The translations under genes and the position numbers were made by a program. Below are positions 5,704-11,872 of a stretch of 11,879 nt of DNA, in pieces; within the stretch, counting starts at the first letter, position 1, and every line of letters starts with the position of its first letter. The DNA is from Embleya sp040605455 (lineage in GTDB: Bacteria > Actinomycetota > Actinomycetes > Streptomycetales > Streptomycetaceae), in the NCBI RefSeq assembly GCF_040605455.1, contig NZ_JBEXCV010000214.1, positions 1 through 11,879 of the forward strand, read 5' to 3'. The notes under the pieces are model-generated. The model worked only from the letters and a program-made list of their open reading frames with translations. It was not told where the DNA came from and made no database searches.

Positions 5704-5709
5704 TTTCCC

Positions 5710-6186
5710 GTGGAGATCAAGACTCTGGGGTACGACCACCCCGACGTACGCAAGCTGGTCGCGGATGTGCAGCAGGAATATGTGGAGCGTTATGGCGACC
5801 CCGACGAGTCGGCGGTCGACCCGGCCGACTTCCTGCCGCCGGAGGGCCTGTTCTGCGTGGCCTACCGGGACGGTGCCCCGGTCGCCAGCGGCGGCTGGCG
5901 GGCCCGCGGCGCCGCGGACGACGATCCGGGCCTGCGGGCGGGCGACGCCGAACTCAAGCGCATGTACGTGGTCCCGCACGCGCGCGGGCGCGGCCTGTCC
6001 CGGGTGATGCTCGCGCACCTGGAGGAGTCCGCCCGCGCGGCCGGCCGGCTGCGCCTGGTCCTGGAGACCGGTGACAAGCAGCCCGAGGCGATCGCGCTGT
6101 ACCGCTCGTGCGGCTACGAACCGATACCCGGGTTCGGGTACTACAAGGACCACGAGAGCAGCATGTGCTTCGCGAAGGTGCTCTGA
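5710..6186 (+). CDS. GNAT-family N-acetyltransferase
   Basis: The 158-residue protein matches a single GNAT domain. Motif A is ELKRMYVVPHARGRGLSRVML (81-101) with the acetyl-CoA pyrophosphate loop R92-G-R-G95. The following helix (102-112), the strand LRLVLETG (114-121) and motif B AIALYRSCGYEPIPGFG (127-143) complete the fold. It should transfer an acetyl group from acetyl-CoA to an amine of unknown identity in the cytoplasm. The start is GTG 5710: no earlier in-frame start is supported, and no Shine-Dalgarno site is seen, so translation may be leaderless from a promoter at 5675-5703. It stands alone, divergent from the metallophosphoesterase and convergent with the MFS gene, with a strong hairpin after it. 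Confidence 0.92.
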   Translation: MEIKTLGYDHPDVRKLVADVQQEYVERYGDPDESAVDPADFLPPEGLFCVAYRDGAPVASGGWRARGAADDDPGLRAGDAELKRMYVVPHARGRGLSRVMLAHLEESARAAGRLRLVLETGDKQPEAIALYRSCGYEPIPGFGYYKDHESSMCFAKVL

Positions 6187-6280
6187 GCGACCCTTCCACG
6201 ACGCGGCCCGATCGGGTGCCGTGACGCGTCGTTCGAGGCGGCCCGCCCTCGGTTCGCCCCGGACGGCCTGCTCCGCGTCC

Positions 6281-6318
6281 AGGGGCCGGCGATGGGATCG
6301 ATCCCGCCGCCGGCCCCT
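6281..6318. terminator. Strong bidirectional terminator hairpin
   Basis: AGGGGCCGGCG (6281-6291) pairs perfectly with CGCCGGCCCCT (6308-6318). Inside is a self-complementary GGGATCGATCCC (6294-6305) that closes the hairpin with loop TCGA. A 2-nt internal mismatch separates the two stems. It lies seven bases beyond the MFS stop and 95 after the GNAT stop, so it best fits the end of the MFS transcript and can serve both. Confidence 0.78.
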
Positions 6319-6324
6319 CGCCCG

Positions 6325-7893
6325 TCAGTGCTCGACGTCCGACTCGGCCGTCCGCGCGCCGCGCAGCATGAACCAGGCCGCGACGGCCGCCGTGAGCAGT
6401 ACCGCGGCGCCCGCGCCGGCCGCGATCCGCAGCCCCTCCAGGAACGCGTCGTTCGCCGAGTGGGTGAGGTCCGCCGCGACCTGCCCATGGACCGTCCCGG
6501 CCGCCTCCGCGGCGCCCGCGAGCGATTCGCGCGCGCCGGCGGCCGCGTCCGAGGAGAGGCCCTCGGGGATCGTCACGTGGCCCCGGTAGATCCCGGTGAC
6601 CACCGAACCCAGCAGCGCGATGCCCAGCGCCGCGCCCAATTCGTACGCGGTCTCCGAGACCGCCGAGGCCGCGCCCGCGTTCTCCTTCGGCGCGCTGCCC
6701 AGGATCAGGTCGGCGGTGACGGTGAACGAGAAGCCCGCGCCGGCACCGACCAGGAGCAGCACACCGCCCAGGTAGAGGTACGGCGTGTCCTCGGACAACA
6801 CGGTCAGCGCGCCGAGGGCGAGGCCGATCGCGGTCAGACCACCCGTCACCACCACGCGCGGGGTGAGCCGGCGCGCGGCCAGGCCCGCGAGCAGACCCGA
6901 GACGATCGCCCCGGCCGTGGCCGGCAGTTCGGCCAGGCCGGCCTGCAACGGGCTGCGGGTCTGGACCAGTTGCAGGAACTGGGACAGGAAGAAGATCAGC
7001 CCGGACATGCCGAGTACACAGAGCAGGTCGGCGAGCACCGAGCCGCTGAAGGCCCGGTTGCGAAACAGCCGCATGTCCAGGAGCGGTACCGGCAGCGACA
7101 ACTGCCGGCGTCCGAACCAGACCAGTGCGCCCACGCCGATCGCCAGCGCCGCCCACACGTCCCAGCGCAGCGGGCCGTGCGTGGCGGCCTCCTTGATCGC
7201 GTAGACGGTGGCGATCATGCCGACCAGCGACAGCGCCGCGCTGAGCATGTCCCACGGACCCGGGTTCGGATTGCGCGACTCCGGCAGCATCTTGATGCCG
7301 ACCACGATCAGCACCGCCATCACCGGAAGGTTGATCAGGAAGACCGAACCCCACCAGAAGTGTTCGAGCAAAATGCCGCCGACCACCGGGCCGAACGCGG
7401 CGCCGGCCATCGACATCGCGCCCCACACGCCGATCGCGAAACTGCGCTCGCGCGCGTCCGGGAAGATGTTGCGCACCAGCGCGAGTGTGGACGGCATCAG
7501 CGACGCACCGGCCACACCCATTGCGACGCGGGCCGCGATCAGCGCCTCGGCGCTGGGCGCGTAGGCGGCCACCACGGACAGCGCGCCGAACGCGGCCGAG
7601 CCCCAGAGGAGCAGTTTCTTGCGGCCGATCCGGTCGCCCAGAGTGCCGGCGGTAACCAGCAGACCGGCGATGACGAACGAGTAGACGTCGCCGATCCACA
7701 ACAACTGCGTGCCGGTCGGTTCGAGGTCCTCGCTGAGGAACGGGATCGCCAGGCCGAGCACCGTGGCGTCGATCGCGACCAGCAGCACCGAAAGGGTCAG
7801 TACACCCAGGGCGATCCAACGGCCCGGCGCACCCTTCGCGGAGCCGCCGGTGCCGGTATGAACGGGGGTTGAGGAAGTCGTGCCACTGGCCAT
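6325..7893 (-). CDS. MFS drug-efflux transporter, DHA2 family (QacA/SmvA-like, 14 helices)
   Basis: The 522-residue protein has the size of 14-helix drug:H+ antiporters. Helix 1 (about 26-51) contains AIDATVLGLAIP with Asp42 (motif D1). Motif A is GTLGDRIGRKK (83-93). Motif C, the antiporter signature, is GAAFGPVVGG (164-173). A middle stretch WDMLSAALSLVGMIATVYAIKEA is typical of QacA-like members, and a long extracytoplasmic loop between the last two helices (about 438-485) is as in QacA. It probably exports cationic or other lipophilic toxicants across the cytoplasmic membrane using the proton gradient. The start is ATG 7893; a TTG at 7911 is in frame but unsupported, and the ribosome site is weak. 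It lies 126 bases downstream of a TetR gene on the same strand, the standard arrangement for a repressor-controlled pump, and ends at a strong hairpin. Confidence 0.93.
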   Translation of the reverse strand: MASGTTSSTPVHTGTGGSAKGAPGRWIALGVLTLSVLLVAIDATVLGLAIPFLSEDLEPTGTQLLWIGDVYSFVIAGLLVTAGTLGDRIGRKKLLLWGSAAFGALSVVAAYAPSAEALIAARVAMGVAGASLMPSTLALVRNIFPDARERSFAIGVWGAMSMAGAAFGPVVGGILLEHFWWGSVFLINLPVMAVLIVVGIKMLPESRNPNPGPWDMLSAALSLVGMIATVYAIKEAATHGPLRWDVWAALAIGVGALVWFGRRQLSLPVPLLDMRLFRNRAFSGSVLADLLCVLGMSGLIFFLSQFLQLVQTRSPLQAGLAELPATAGAIVSGLLAGLAARRLTPRVVVTGGLTAIGLALGALTVLSEDTPYLYLGGVLLLVGAGAGFSFTVTADLILGSAPKENAGAASAVSETAYELGAALGIALLGSVVTGIYRGHVTIPEGLSSDAAAGARESLAGAAEAAGTVHGQVAADLTHSANDAFLEGLRIAAGAGAAVLLTAAVAAWFMLRGARTAESDVEH

Positions 7894-7921
7894 GATCAGG
7901 ATTCCAAGCAAAGAGATGGAT

Positions 7922-7940
7922 CGGCTGTGTGGATCAGCCG
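7922..7940. repeat. Inverted repeat in the TetR-MFS gap
   Basis: CGGCTG (7922-7927) and CAGCCG (7935-7940) flank seven bases. It lies 29 bases before the MFS ATG, within the leader between TetR and MFS, and could be a weak attenuator or an operator; no copy of the TGAGACAT site is seen in this gap. Confidence 0.35.
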
Positions 7941-8019
7941 GGGAGTCGCGGTGGAGCGGTGCCGGCGCCGAGGCGGCGGCGTGGGCGGGCTGCGGAGACC
8001 GATTCGCGCCGGACGCGGG

Positions 8020-8571
8020 TCAGCCGGTGCGGCGGGCGGCGCCGCCGAGGAGGAGTTCGGCCACCGAGCGGGCCGCGTCGCGGCCGGCGAGCCGGCCCTC
8101 GTGGACAGCCCAGCCGGCGGCGGCGACGAAGGAGAACAGCGCCTCGGAGACCCATTGCGCGGTGAGGTCCACCCGCATCGAGCCGTTCTCCTGGCCGCGC
8201 CGGACCGCGGCGGCGACCTGCTCGTCCATCACGCTCCAGGCCTGTTCCAAGCCCGGATCGCCGACGAGTGAGCTCTCTCCGTACAGGAACGCCAAATACT
8301 CGGCGCACGGCATGAGGTGGTCCACCAGACCGCGCAGCACCGCCGGTACGTCCTCGCCGGCGGTCAGGTCGGCGGCGTCGATCGCACGGCCGATCTGTGC
8401 CGACGCCTCCGCGCCGAGCGCGGCGATCAGCGCGGGCCGGCCGGGGAACATCCGGTGCAGCGTGGCCCGGCTGATTCCGGCGGCTCGGGCGATCTCGTCC
8501 ATGGACGACGCGGGTCGCCGGAGCAGCAGGGTGACGGCGGCGCGCAGCACGTGCTCGTTGTCGGTGGGCAT
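8020..8571 (-). CDS. TetR-family transcriptional regulator, likely repressor of the adjacent MFS pump
   Basis: At 183 residues it is a normal TetR-family length. The N-terminal DNA-binding domain is evident: MDEIARAAGISRATLHRMFPGRPALIAAL (24-52) has the helix-turn-helix and the following helix 4. The remainder is an all-helical ligand-binding and dimerisation domain without a recognisable specific subfamily. It precedes the MFS exporter on the same strand, so it probably represses the pump and itself and is released by a pump substrate (inference from QacR/TetR-type systems). ATG 8571 has no clear Shine-Dalgarno site; a -10-like TAGAGT ends seven bases upstream, so the message may start at the AUG. 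A perfect 18-bp palindrome overlaps the promoter. Confidence 0.93.
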   Translation of the reverse strand: MPTDNEHVLRAAVTLLLRRPASSMDEIARAAGISRATLHRMFPGRPALIAALGAEASAQIGRAIDAADLTAGEDVPAVLRGLVDHLMPCAEYLAFLYGESSLVGDPGLEQAWSVMDEQVAAAVRRGQENGSMRVDLTAQWVSEALFSFVAAAGWAVHEGRLAGRDAARSVAELLLGGAARRTG

Positions 8572-8577
8572 GGATCA

Positions 8578-8607
8578 ACTCTAGCCCAGGTGAGACATCT
8601 ATGTCTC
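8578..8607 (-). promoter_or_regulatory. Candidate promoter for the TetR-MFS unit, leaderless
   Basis: On the minus strand GAGACA (8607-8602; four of six -35 matches) and TAGAGT (8583-8578; -10) are 18 bases apart. Transcription would start at about 8571, the A of the TetR ATG. The -35 and half of the spacer lie inside the palindrome at 8591-8608. Confidence 0.5.
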
Positions 8608-8608
8608 A
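8591..8608. promoter_or_regulatory. 18-bp palindromic operator candidate upstream of tetR-family gene
   Basis: TGAGACAT-CT-ATGTCTCA: two perfect 8-base half sites around a 2-base centre, 19 bases before the TetR start codon. It is AT-richer than its surroundings and has the symmetry and length typical of TetR-dimer sites. It overlaps the predicted -35, so binding would block transcription of TetR and probably MFS. Direct binding is inferred. Confidence 0.7.
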
Positions 8609-8625
8609 TGATTTACCGGGTGGAT

Positions 8626-9147
8626 TCAGCTGGAACCCTGTGGCGTCAGTTCCGGTCGCGGCTCCTGCCAGGTCAGCACCGGTTCGGCGGCCCCGCCCCG
8701 AAGCGCCGCGCCGGGAAAGATCCGCAGCCGCCACGGCGACAGGCGCATCACCGCGAAGCCCGGCGACAAGGGGTGCTCCCAGCCGGGCACCCCGATCCCG
8801 GCCGGGTCGTAGCCCAACGGTTCGGGGGTATCCCGGAACAGGTTCCACACCCGCGCGCGGATCTCCGGCTCGAAGAGCAGATCCGCGCGGCACTCGGCTG
8901 CGCACGTGTCGTGCGAGGGCGACCAGTAGTTGCACGACACGAACGGATTGCGGGCGATGTGCGCGCGCTTGGTCGCGGTGGGCGCGGTGGCCACCCAACC
9001 GGTCAACCGCCCGTGCTCCCACACCCAGTACGGATGCAGGATCCGGGTACGCGGGCGACCCGCGCTGTCCACGGTGGCGATCGACGCCCACACGATCGAG
9101 TGCGCCATGGCGATGAAGGCCGGGGCCGCGGTTTCCAGATCGGTCAT
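8626..9147 (-). CDS. Pyridoxamine 5'-phosphate oxidase-family (flavin split-barrel) protein
   Basis: The 173-residue protein carries a split beta-barrel of the PNPOx-like superfamily. VWASIATVDSAGRPRTRILHPYWVWE (19-44) is the first beta-hairpin, followed by LTGWVATAPTATKRAHIARNPFVSCNYW (48-75), where the TxTKRxHIxxNPxVS stretch is the family's flavin-phosphate-contact region. The C-terminal part (about 120-155) closes the barrel. Such proteins bind FMN or F420 and may reduce small molecules or bind haem; which applies here is not visible. ATG 9147 is favoured (AGGGG upstream, domain begins soon after) over ATG 9195. It lies between the secreted His-rich gene and TetR on the same strand, with 70- and 54-base gaps. 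The palindrome ahead of TetR suggests a separate promoter there. Confidence 0.88.
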   Translation of the reverse strand: MTDLETAAPAFIAMAHSIVWASIATVDSAGRPRTRILHPYWVWEHGRLTGWVATAPTATKRAHIARNPFVSCNYWSPSHDTCAAECRADLLFEPEIRARVWNLFRDTPEPLGYDPAGIGVPGWEHPLSPGFAVMRLSPWRLRIFPGAALRGGAAEPVLTWQEPRPELTPQGSS

Positions 9148-9217
9148 GGCGGCAACCCCTGTCTCGTCCTGACGGCCCGGCACCTCACCACCCATACTGT
9201 CGTGAACCCGCGCGACC

Positions 9218-9877
9218 CTAAAGGCCCGGCGGGAAGTCGTACGAGGCCGGCGGCTTGATCCGAACCTTGTCGTCCTGGAACATCACCGAGATCTGGTCGT
9301 GCGGACGCAGCTCGATCCGGGCCGGATCACCGCCGACCAACGTGCCGTTCAGGTAGGTGCGGTAGGTGTGCGTGGCGTCCGGGGTGAGCACGCCCAGGTG
9401 GGTCTCGTCGAAGCGCACGTTCCACATGGCGAACAACTGGCCCAGTACGAAGCGGGCGTTCGCGTCGTGGCTCTCCACGTGCAACACGCCGCTGTCGTCG
9501 TGCGTGTGCAGATCGGCGAGCAGCCCGGTCTCCTTGTCGATGCCGATGTCGGGCGCGACGTCGACCCGGTCGAGGCCGACGAGGATGTCCAGATGCACAT
9601 GGAAGTGCTTTACGGCGCCCTCCATCGTGTCCAGGTTCAGACCCGCTTCGGCGCCGCGCCGGGCGCTGTCCGCGGGGACCGGCCAGGGCGGCAATTCGGC
9701 GTTGTCGGCCGCCTTCGGGTGCGGCAGCGGGCCCTGTGGGCTGCCGCGCTCGGGCAACGTGATCGGCGCGGCGCCGAGCGCGGGCGCGTAGGCGGATACG
9801 GGCGTGCCGGCGGCGAGTGAACTCAGGGCCAGGAGCGCGGCGGCGACGCCGACCCCGTTGCGGAGGTGACGGTTCAT
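9218..9877 (-). CDS. Secreted protein with conserved HxHxHLDI/LHTHDxSG histidine-rich domain, function unknown
   Basis: With ATG 9877 the protein has 219 residues. A Sec-type signal peptide is visible: Arg3/Arg6, a hydrophobic core (8-23) and a cleavage site near PVSA29. A Pro-rich stretch (about 40-75) leads into the domain: HFHVHLDILV (91-100, His91/93/95), a VxVAPDIGI strand, LHTHDDSGVLHVES (123-136, His124/126/133), and FVLGQLFAMWNV (143-154). The same order, HxHLxIxVxG...IGI...LHTHDxSGxxHxES...FTLGQFFxxW, recurs in exported proteins of other bacteria and archaea that I recall as uncharacterised. Clustered histidines suggest metal (copper or zinc) binding, an inference only. GGAAGG six bases upstream supports the start, and the frame can be extended upstream to 10609 but that would bury the signal peptide. 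It is first in the minus-strand run and divergent from a small membrane-protein gene. Confidence 0.87.
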   Translation of the reverse strand: MNRHLRNGVGVAAALLALSSLAAGTPVSAYAPALGAAPITLPERGSPQGPLPHPKAADNAELPPWPVPADSARRGAEAGLNLDTMEGAVKHFHVHLDILVGLDRVDVAPDIGIDKETGLLADLHTHDDSGVLHVESHDANARFVLGQLFAMWNVRFDETHLGVLTPDATHTYRTYLNGTLVGGDPARIELRPHDQISVMFQDDKVRIKPPASYDFPPGL

Positions 9878-9883
9878 CGGGGG

Positions 9884-9889
9884 CCTTCC
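9884..9889 (-). promoter_or_regulatory. Ribosome binding site fixing the secreted-protein start
   Basis: GGAAGG on the minus strand, six bases before ATG 9877. Together with the signal peptide it excludes the long upstream extension of this frame. Confidence 0.7.
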
Positions 9890-9968
9890 GGAGGCGGACG
9901 AAATCAACAACCTGTCCCGTCCGGCGGCCCGGGCGATAGTCGACAGGGCACTTCGAGCGCGGACTTCA

Positions 9969-10008
9969 CCCATTCGGACCCATTCAGGCCCATTCAGGCC
10001 CCTTCGGG
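9969..10008 (+). repeat. 10-bp tandem repeat, about four copies of CCCATTCAGG
   Basis: Reading from 9969 in steps of ten: CCCATTCGGA, CCCATTCAGG, CCCATTCAGG, then a degenerate CCCCTTCGGG. The last copy can fold into a small hairpin with a TTCG loop. The array lies in the 276-base divergent spacer between the secreted-protein gene and the small membrane-protein gene, 92 bases before the former's start and 145 before the latter's. Confidence 0.75.
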
Positions 10009-10153
10009 GCACGTGCACCGATGCGGGCGGGATCGGGTGCACCCTGTTCGGGGTCGAGCGGCGGCCCGGCGGGACTGAGCCGCGCTTCGCCGGGCAGACA
10101 TGGGGCGACCCACCCGCGGGCGGTCCGTCGGGTGTCCCTAGGGGGCGGAACCA

Positions 10154-10444
10154 GTGATACGCACCAGCCGCCGGAAGCGGCGCATCGAGAACGAACGCCC
10201 CTGGTTCGCCAAACAGCGGTGGATCCTGCTCCTGCTCGTGGTCCTGCCACCGATCGGCGCGGTGCTGATGTGGATGCTCACCCGATGGACGCCGATGACC
10301 AAACTCGTGTTGTCCGTCTTGGCGGCGCTCTGGTGCGGGGCCCTGGTGATCGGGTTGAGTACCAACCCGGAGACGCACGACAGGAGCCCCGATCCGGTCG
10401 CGCCGATCGTCGACGACGGTCGTGGCCCGCGATCGTCTCCGTGA
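10154..10444 (+). CDS. Small two-helix membrane protein of unknown function
   Basis: The 96-residue protein begins with a very basic stretch (Arg at 3, 6, 7, 9, 10) and then has two transmembrane segments, about 23-43 (WILLLLVVLPPIGAVLMWML) and 49-68. The cytoplasmic tail is Pro/Asp-rich. The PPIGxxLMW turn with a following TKLVLSVL helix resembles small membrane proteins seen in Gram-positive bacteria; I do not recognise a named family. The positive-inside rule puts both ends in the cytoplasm. The start is GTG 10154 with AGGGGG eight bases upstream; this site overlaps a CCCTAGGG palindrome (10136-10143). The epoxide hydrolase begins 34 bases after its stop, so the two are probably co-transcribed. 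Divergent from the secreted His-rich gene. Confidence 0.75.
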   Translation: MIRTSRRKRRIENERPWFAKQRWILLLLVVLPPIGAVLMWMLTRWTPMTKLVLSVLAALWCGALVIGLSTNPETHDRSPDPVAPIVDDGRGPRSSP

Positions 10445-10478
10445 AACCGATGCCCGCCACGGATGGAGTTGCCGGTCG

Positions 10479-11627
10479 ATGCCCGCCCCGTCGCACATCA
10501 CGCCGTTTCGAATCGACATACCCGACGCCGACCTGGTGGACCTGCGGGTGCGCCTGGCGCGCACCCGCTGGCCCGAGGGCGAGCCGGTGGACGACTGGTC
10601 GCAGGGCATCCCGCTGGCCTATACGCGCGAGTTGGCCGAGTACTGGCGGACCACATACGACTGGCGCAAGACCGAGGCGCGGCTGAACGGCCATGCCCAC
10701 TTCAAGGCCGAACTCGACGGCCTGGGCATCCACTTCCTGCACGCGCCCTCGCCGCACCCGGACGCACTGCCGCTGATCCTCACCCACGGCTGGCCCGGGT
10801 CGATCGTCGAATTCCTGGACGTGATCGGGCCGTTGACCGACCCCACCGCGCACGGCGGCGACGCGGCCGACGCGTTCCATGTGGTGCTGCCCTCACTGCC
10901 CGGCTACGGCTTCAGCGACCGGCCGGCCGAGACCGGCTGGGGGATCGACCGGATCGCCCGGGCGTGGGCCGCGCTGATGGCCGACCTGGGCTACTCGCGC
11001 TACGGCGCGCAAGGCGGCGACTGGGGGTCGATGGTCACCGCGTCGATCGGTCGGCAGGACCCGGAGCACGTACTCGGCATCCACTTGAACATGCCGGTGG
11101 CGATGCCGGACGCGGAGGCGATGAAGGACCCGACGCCGGCCGAACAGCAGGCACTGGCCGACCTGGGCACGCACTCCGAGTGGGGCGCGGGCTACAGCAA
11201 GATCCAGTCCACCCGGCCGCAGACGCTCGGTTACGGGCTGGCCGATTCGCCGGTCGGCCAACTGGCCTGGATCGTGGAGAAGTTCCAGCAGTGGGCCGAC
11301 TGTGACGGCCATCCGGAGAACGCGCTGTCCCGCGATCACATGCTGGACAACGTGATGCTGTACTGGCTCACCGACACCGCCGCGTCCTCGGCCCGGCTGT
11401 ACTGGGAGAGCTATCGCAGCCCCGATCTGTCCGAGGTCGATGTCCCGACCGGCTGCTCGATCTTCCCGCACGAGATCATCCGCTCCTCGCGCCGCTGGGC
11501 CGCCAACCGCTTCACCGATCTGCGCTACTGGAACGAGCTCGACCGCGGCGGCCACTTCGCCGCCTTCGAACAACCGGAGACCTTCGTCGAGGAGGTTCGC
11601 CGCTTCTTCCGCCTGATCCGCGACTGA
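10479..11627 (+). CDS. Epoxide hydrolase, microsomal (EPHX1-like) alpha/beta-hydrolase type
   Basis: The 382-residue protein has the EHN N-terminal region (about 1-95; ITPFRIDIPDADLVDLRVRLARTRWP) followed by the alpha/beta-hydrolase core. Residues correspond to the mammalian microsomal enzyme: oxyanion loop HGWPGS (103-108), nucleophile Asp181 in QGGDWGS, acid Glu332 in FPHE, base His359 in GGHFAAFEQPE, and ring-opening tyrosine candidates Tyr239 (GYSKIQ) and Tyr308 (LYWES). All catalytic positions are present, so it should open epoxides to diols through an ester intermediate. The substrate may be environmental or a secondary metabolite. There is no signal peptide. ATG 10479 is chosen because the family N-terminus starts right after it and GGAG lies 10 bases upstream; GTG 10422 would overlap the preceding gene. 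A GC hairpin follows. Confidence 0.94.
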   Translation: MPAPSHITPFRIDIPDADLVDLRVRLARTRWPEGEPVDDWSQGIPLAYTRELAEYWRTTYDWRKTEARLNGHAHFKAELDGLGIHFLHAPSPHPDALPLILTHGWPGSIVEFLDVIGPLTDPTAHGGDAADAFHVVLPSLPGYGFSDRPAETGWGIDRIARAWAALMADLGYSRYGAQGGDWGSMVTASIGRQDPEHVLGIHLNMPVAMPDAEAMKDPTPAEQQALADLGTHSEWGAGYSKIQSTRPQTLGYGLADSPVGQLAWIVEKFQQWADCDGHPENALSRDHMLDNVMLYWLTDTAASSARLYWESYRSPDLSEVDVPTGCSIFPHEIIRSSRRWAANRFTDLRYWNELDRGGHFAAFEQPETFVEEVRRFFRLIRD

Positions 11628-11641
11628 GCCGGACGACACCG

Positions 11642-11663
11642 GGGCCCGGCCGCACCCGGGCCC
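11642..11663 (+). terminator. GC hairpin after the epoxide hydrolase
   Basis: GGGCCCGG (11642-11649) pairs perfectly with CCGGGCCC (11656-11663) over a 6-nt loop, starting 14 bases after the stop codon. There is no T-tract, but position and stability suit an actinomycete terminator. Confidence 0.6.
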
Positions 11664-11683
11664 GGAGGCGCGGACGGTGGGGC

Positions 11684-11872
11684 GTGGGCGTGAGTGGCGG
11701 CGGCAAGTCGCGTCGCGTCGGGAGGGGCAGGGCGCCCGGACGTCGCGGTGGGGCTCAGGAAGGGGCAGCCGACCCCGGCGCGGAGCCGCTCGGCGTGGCG
11801 GGGGCGGTGGAAGGAAGGCGCGAGCTCCCGCCGCGACCGGGGGCGGGGGGGACCGCGCGCCGCAAGCGTTAA
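11684..11872 (+). CDS. Doubtful small basic ORF at the right edge
   Basis: GTG 11684 opens 62 codons ending at TAA, giving a Gly/Arg/Ala-rich, low-complexity, very basic protein with no recognisable domain. About four fifths of its codons end in G or C, less than the well-supported genes by eye, and no convincing ribosome binding site precedes it. The region is strongly G-rich on the plus strand, which alone can create such a frame. It may be non-coding, or the 3' part of something continuing beyond the window on the other strand. Confidence 0.15.
   Translation: MGVSGGGKSRRVGRGRAPGRRGGAQEGAADPGAEPLGVAGAVEGRRELPPRPGAGGTARRKR

Noticed and set aside
5954..7872. Long open frames in other reading frames over the MFS gene, on both strands
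   Set aside because: Repetitive Arg/Gly/Gln/His-rich translations without hydrophobic patterning; the MFS frame has clear helices and motifs A and C.
6325..9877. Single four-gene operon from the secreted protein to the MFS pump
   Set aside because: Co-directional, but a separate promoter and palindrome lie before TetR and the gaps are 54-126 bases; TetR-MFS is the supported unit and membership of the other two is unproven.
9878..10609. N-terminal extension of the secreted His-rich protein
   Set aside because: It would bury a clear signal peptide and a good ribosome binding site, and it runs through the divergent promoter region and a membrane-protein gene.
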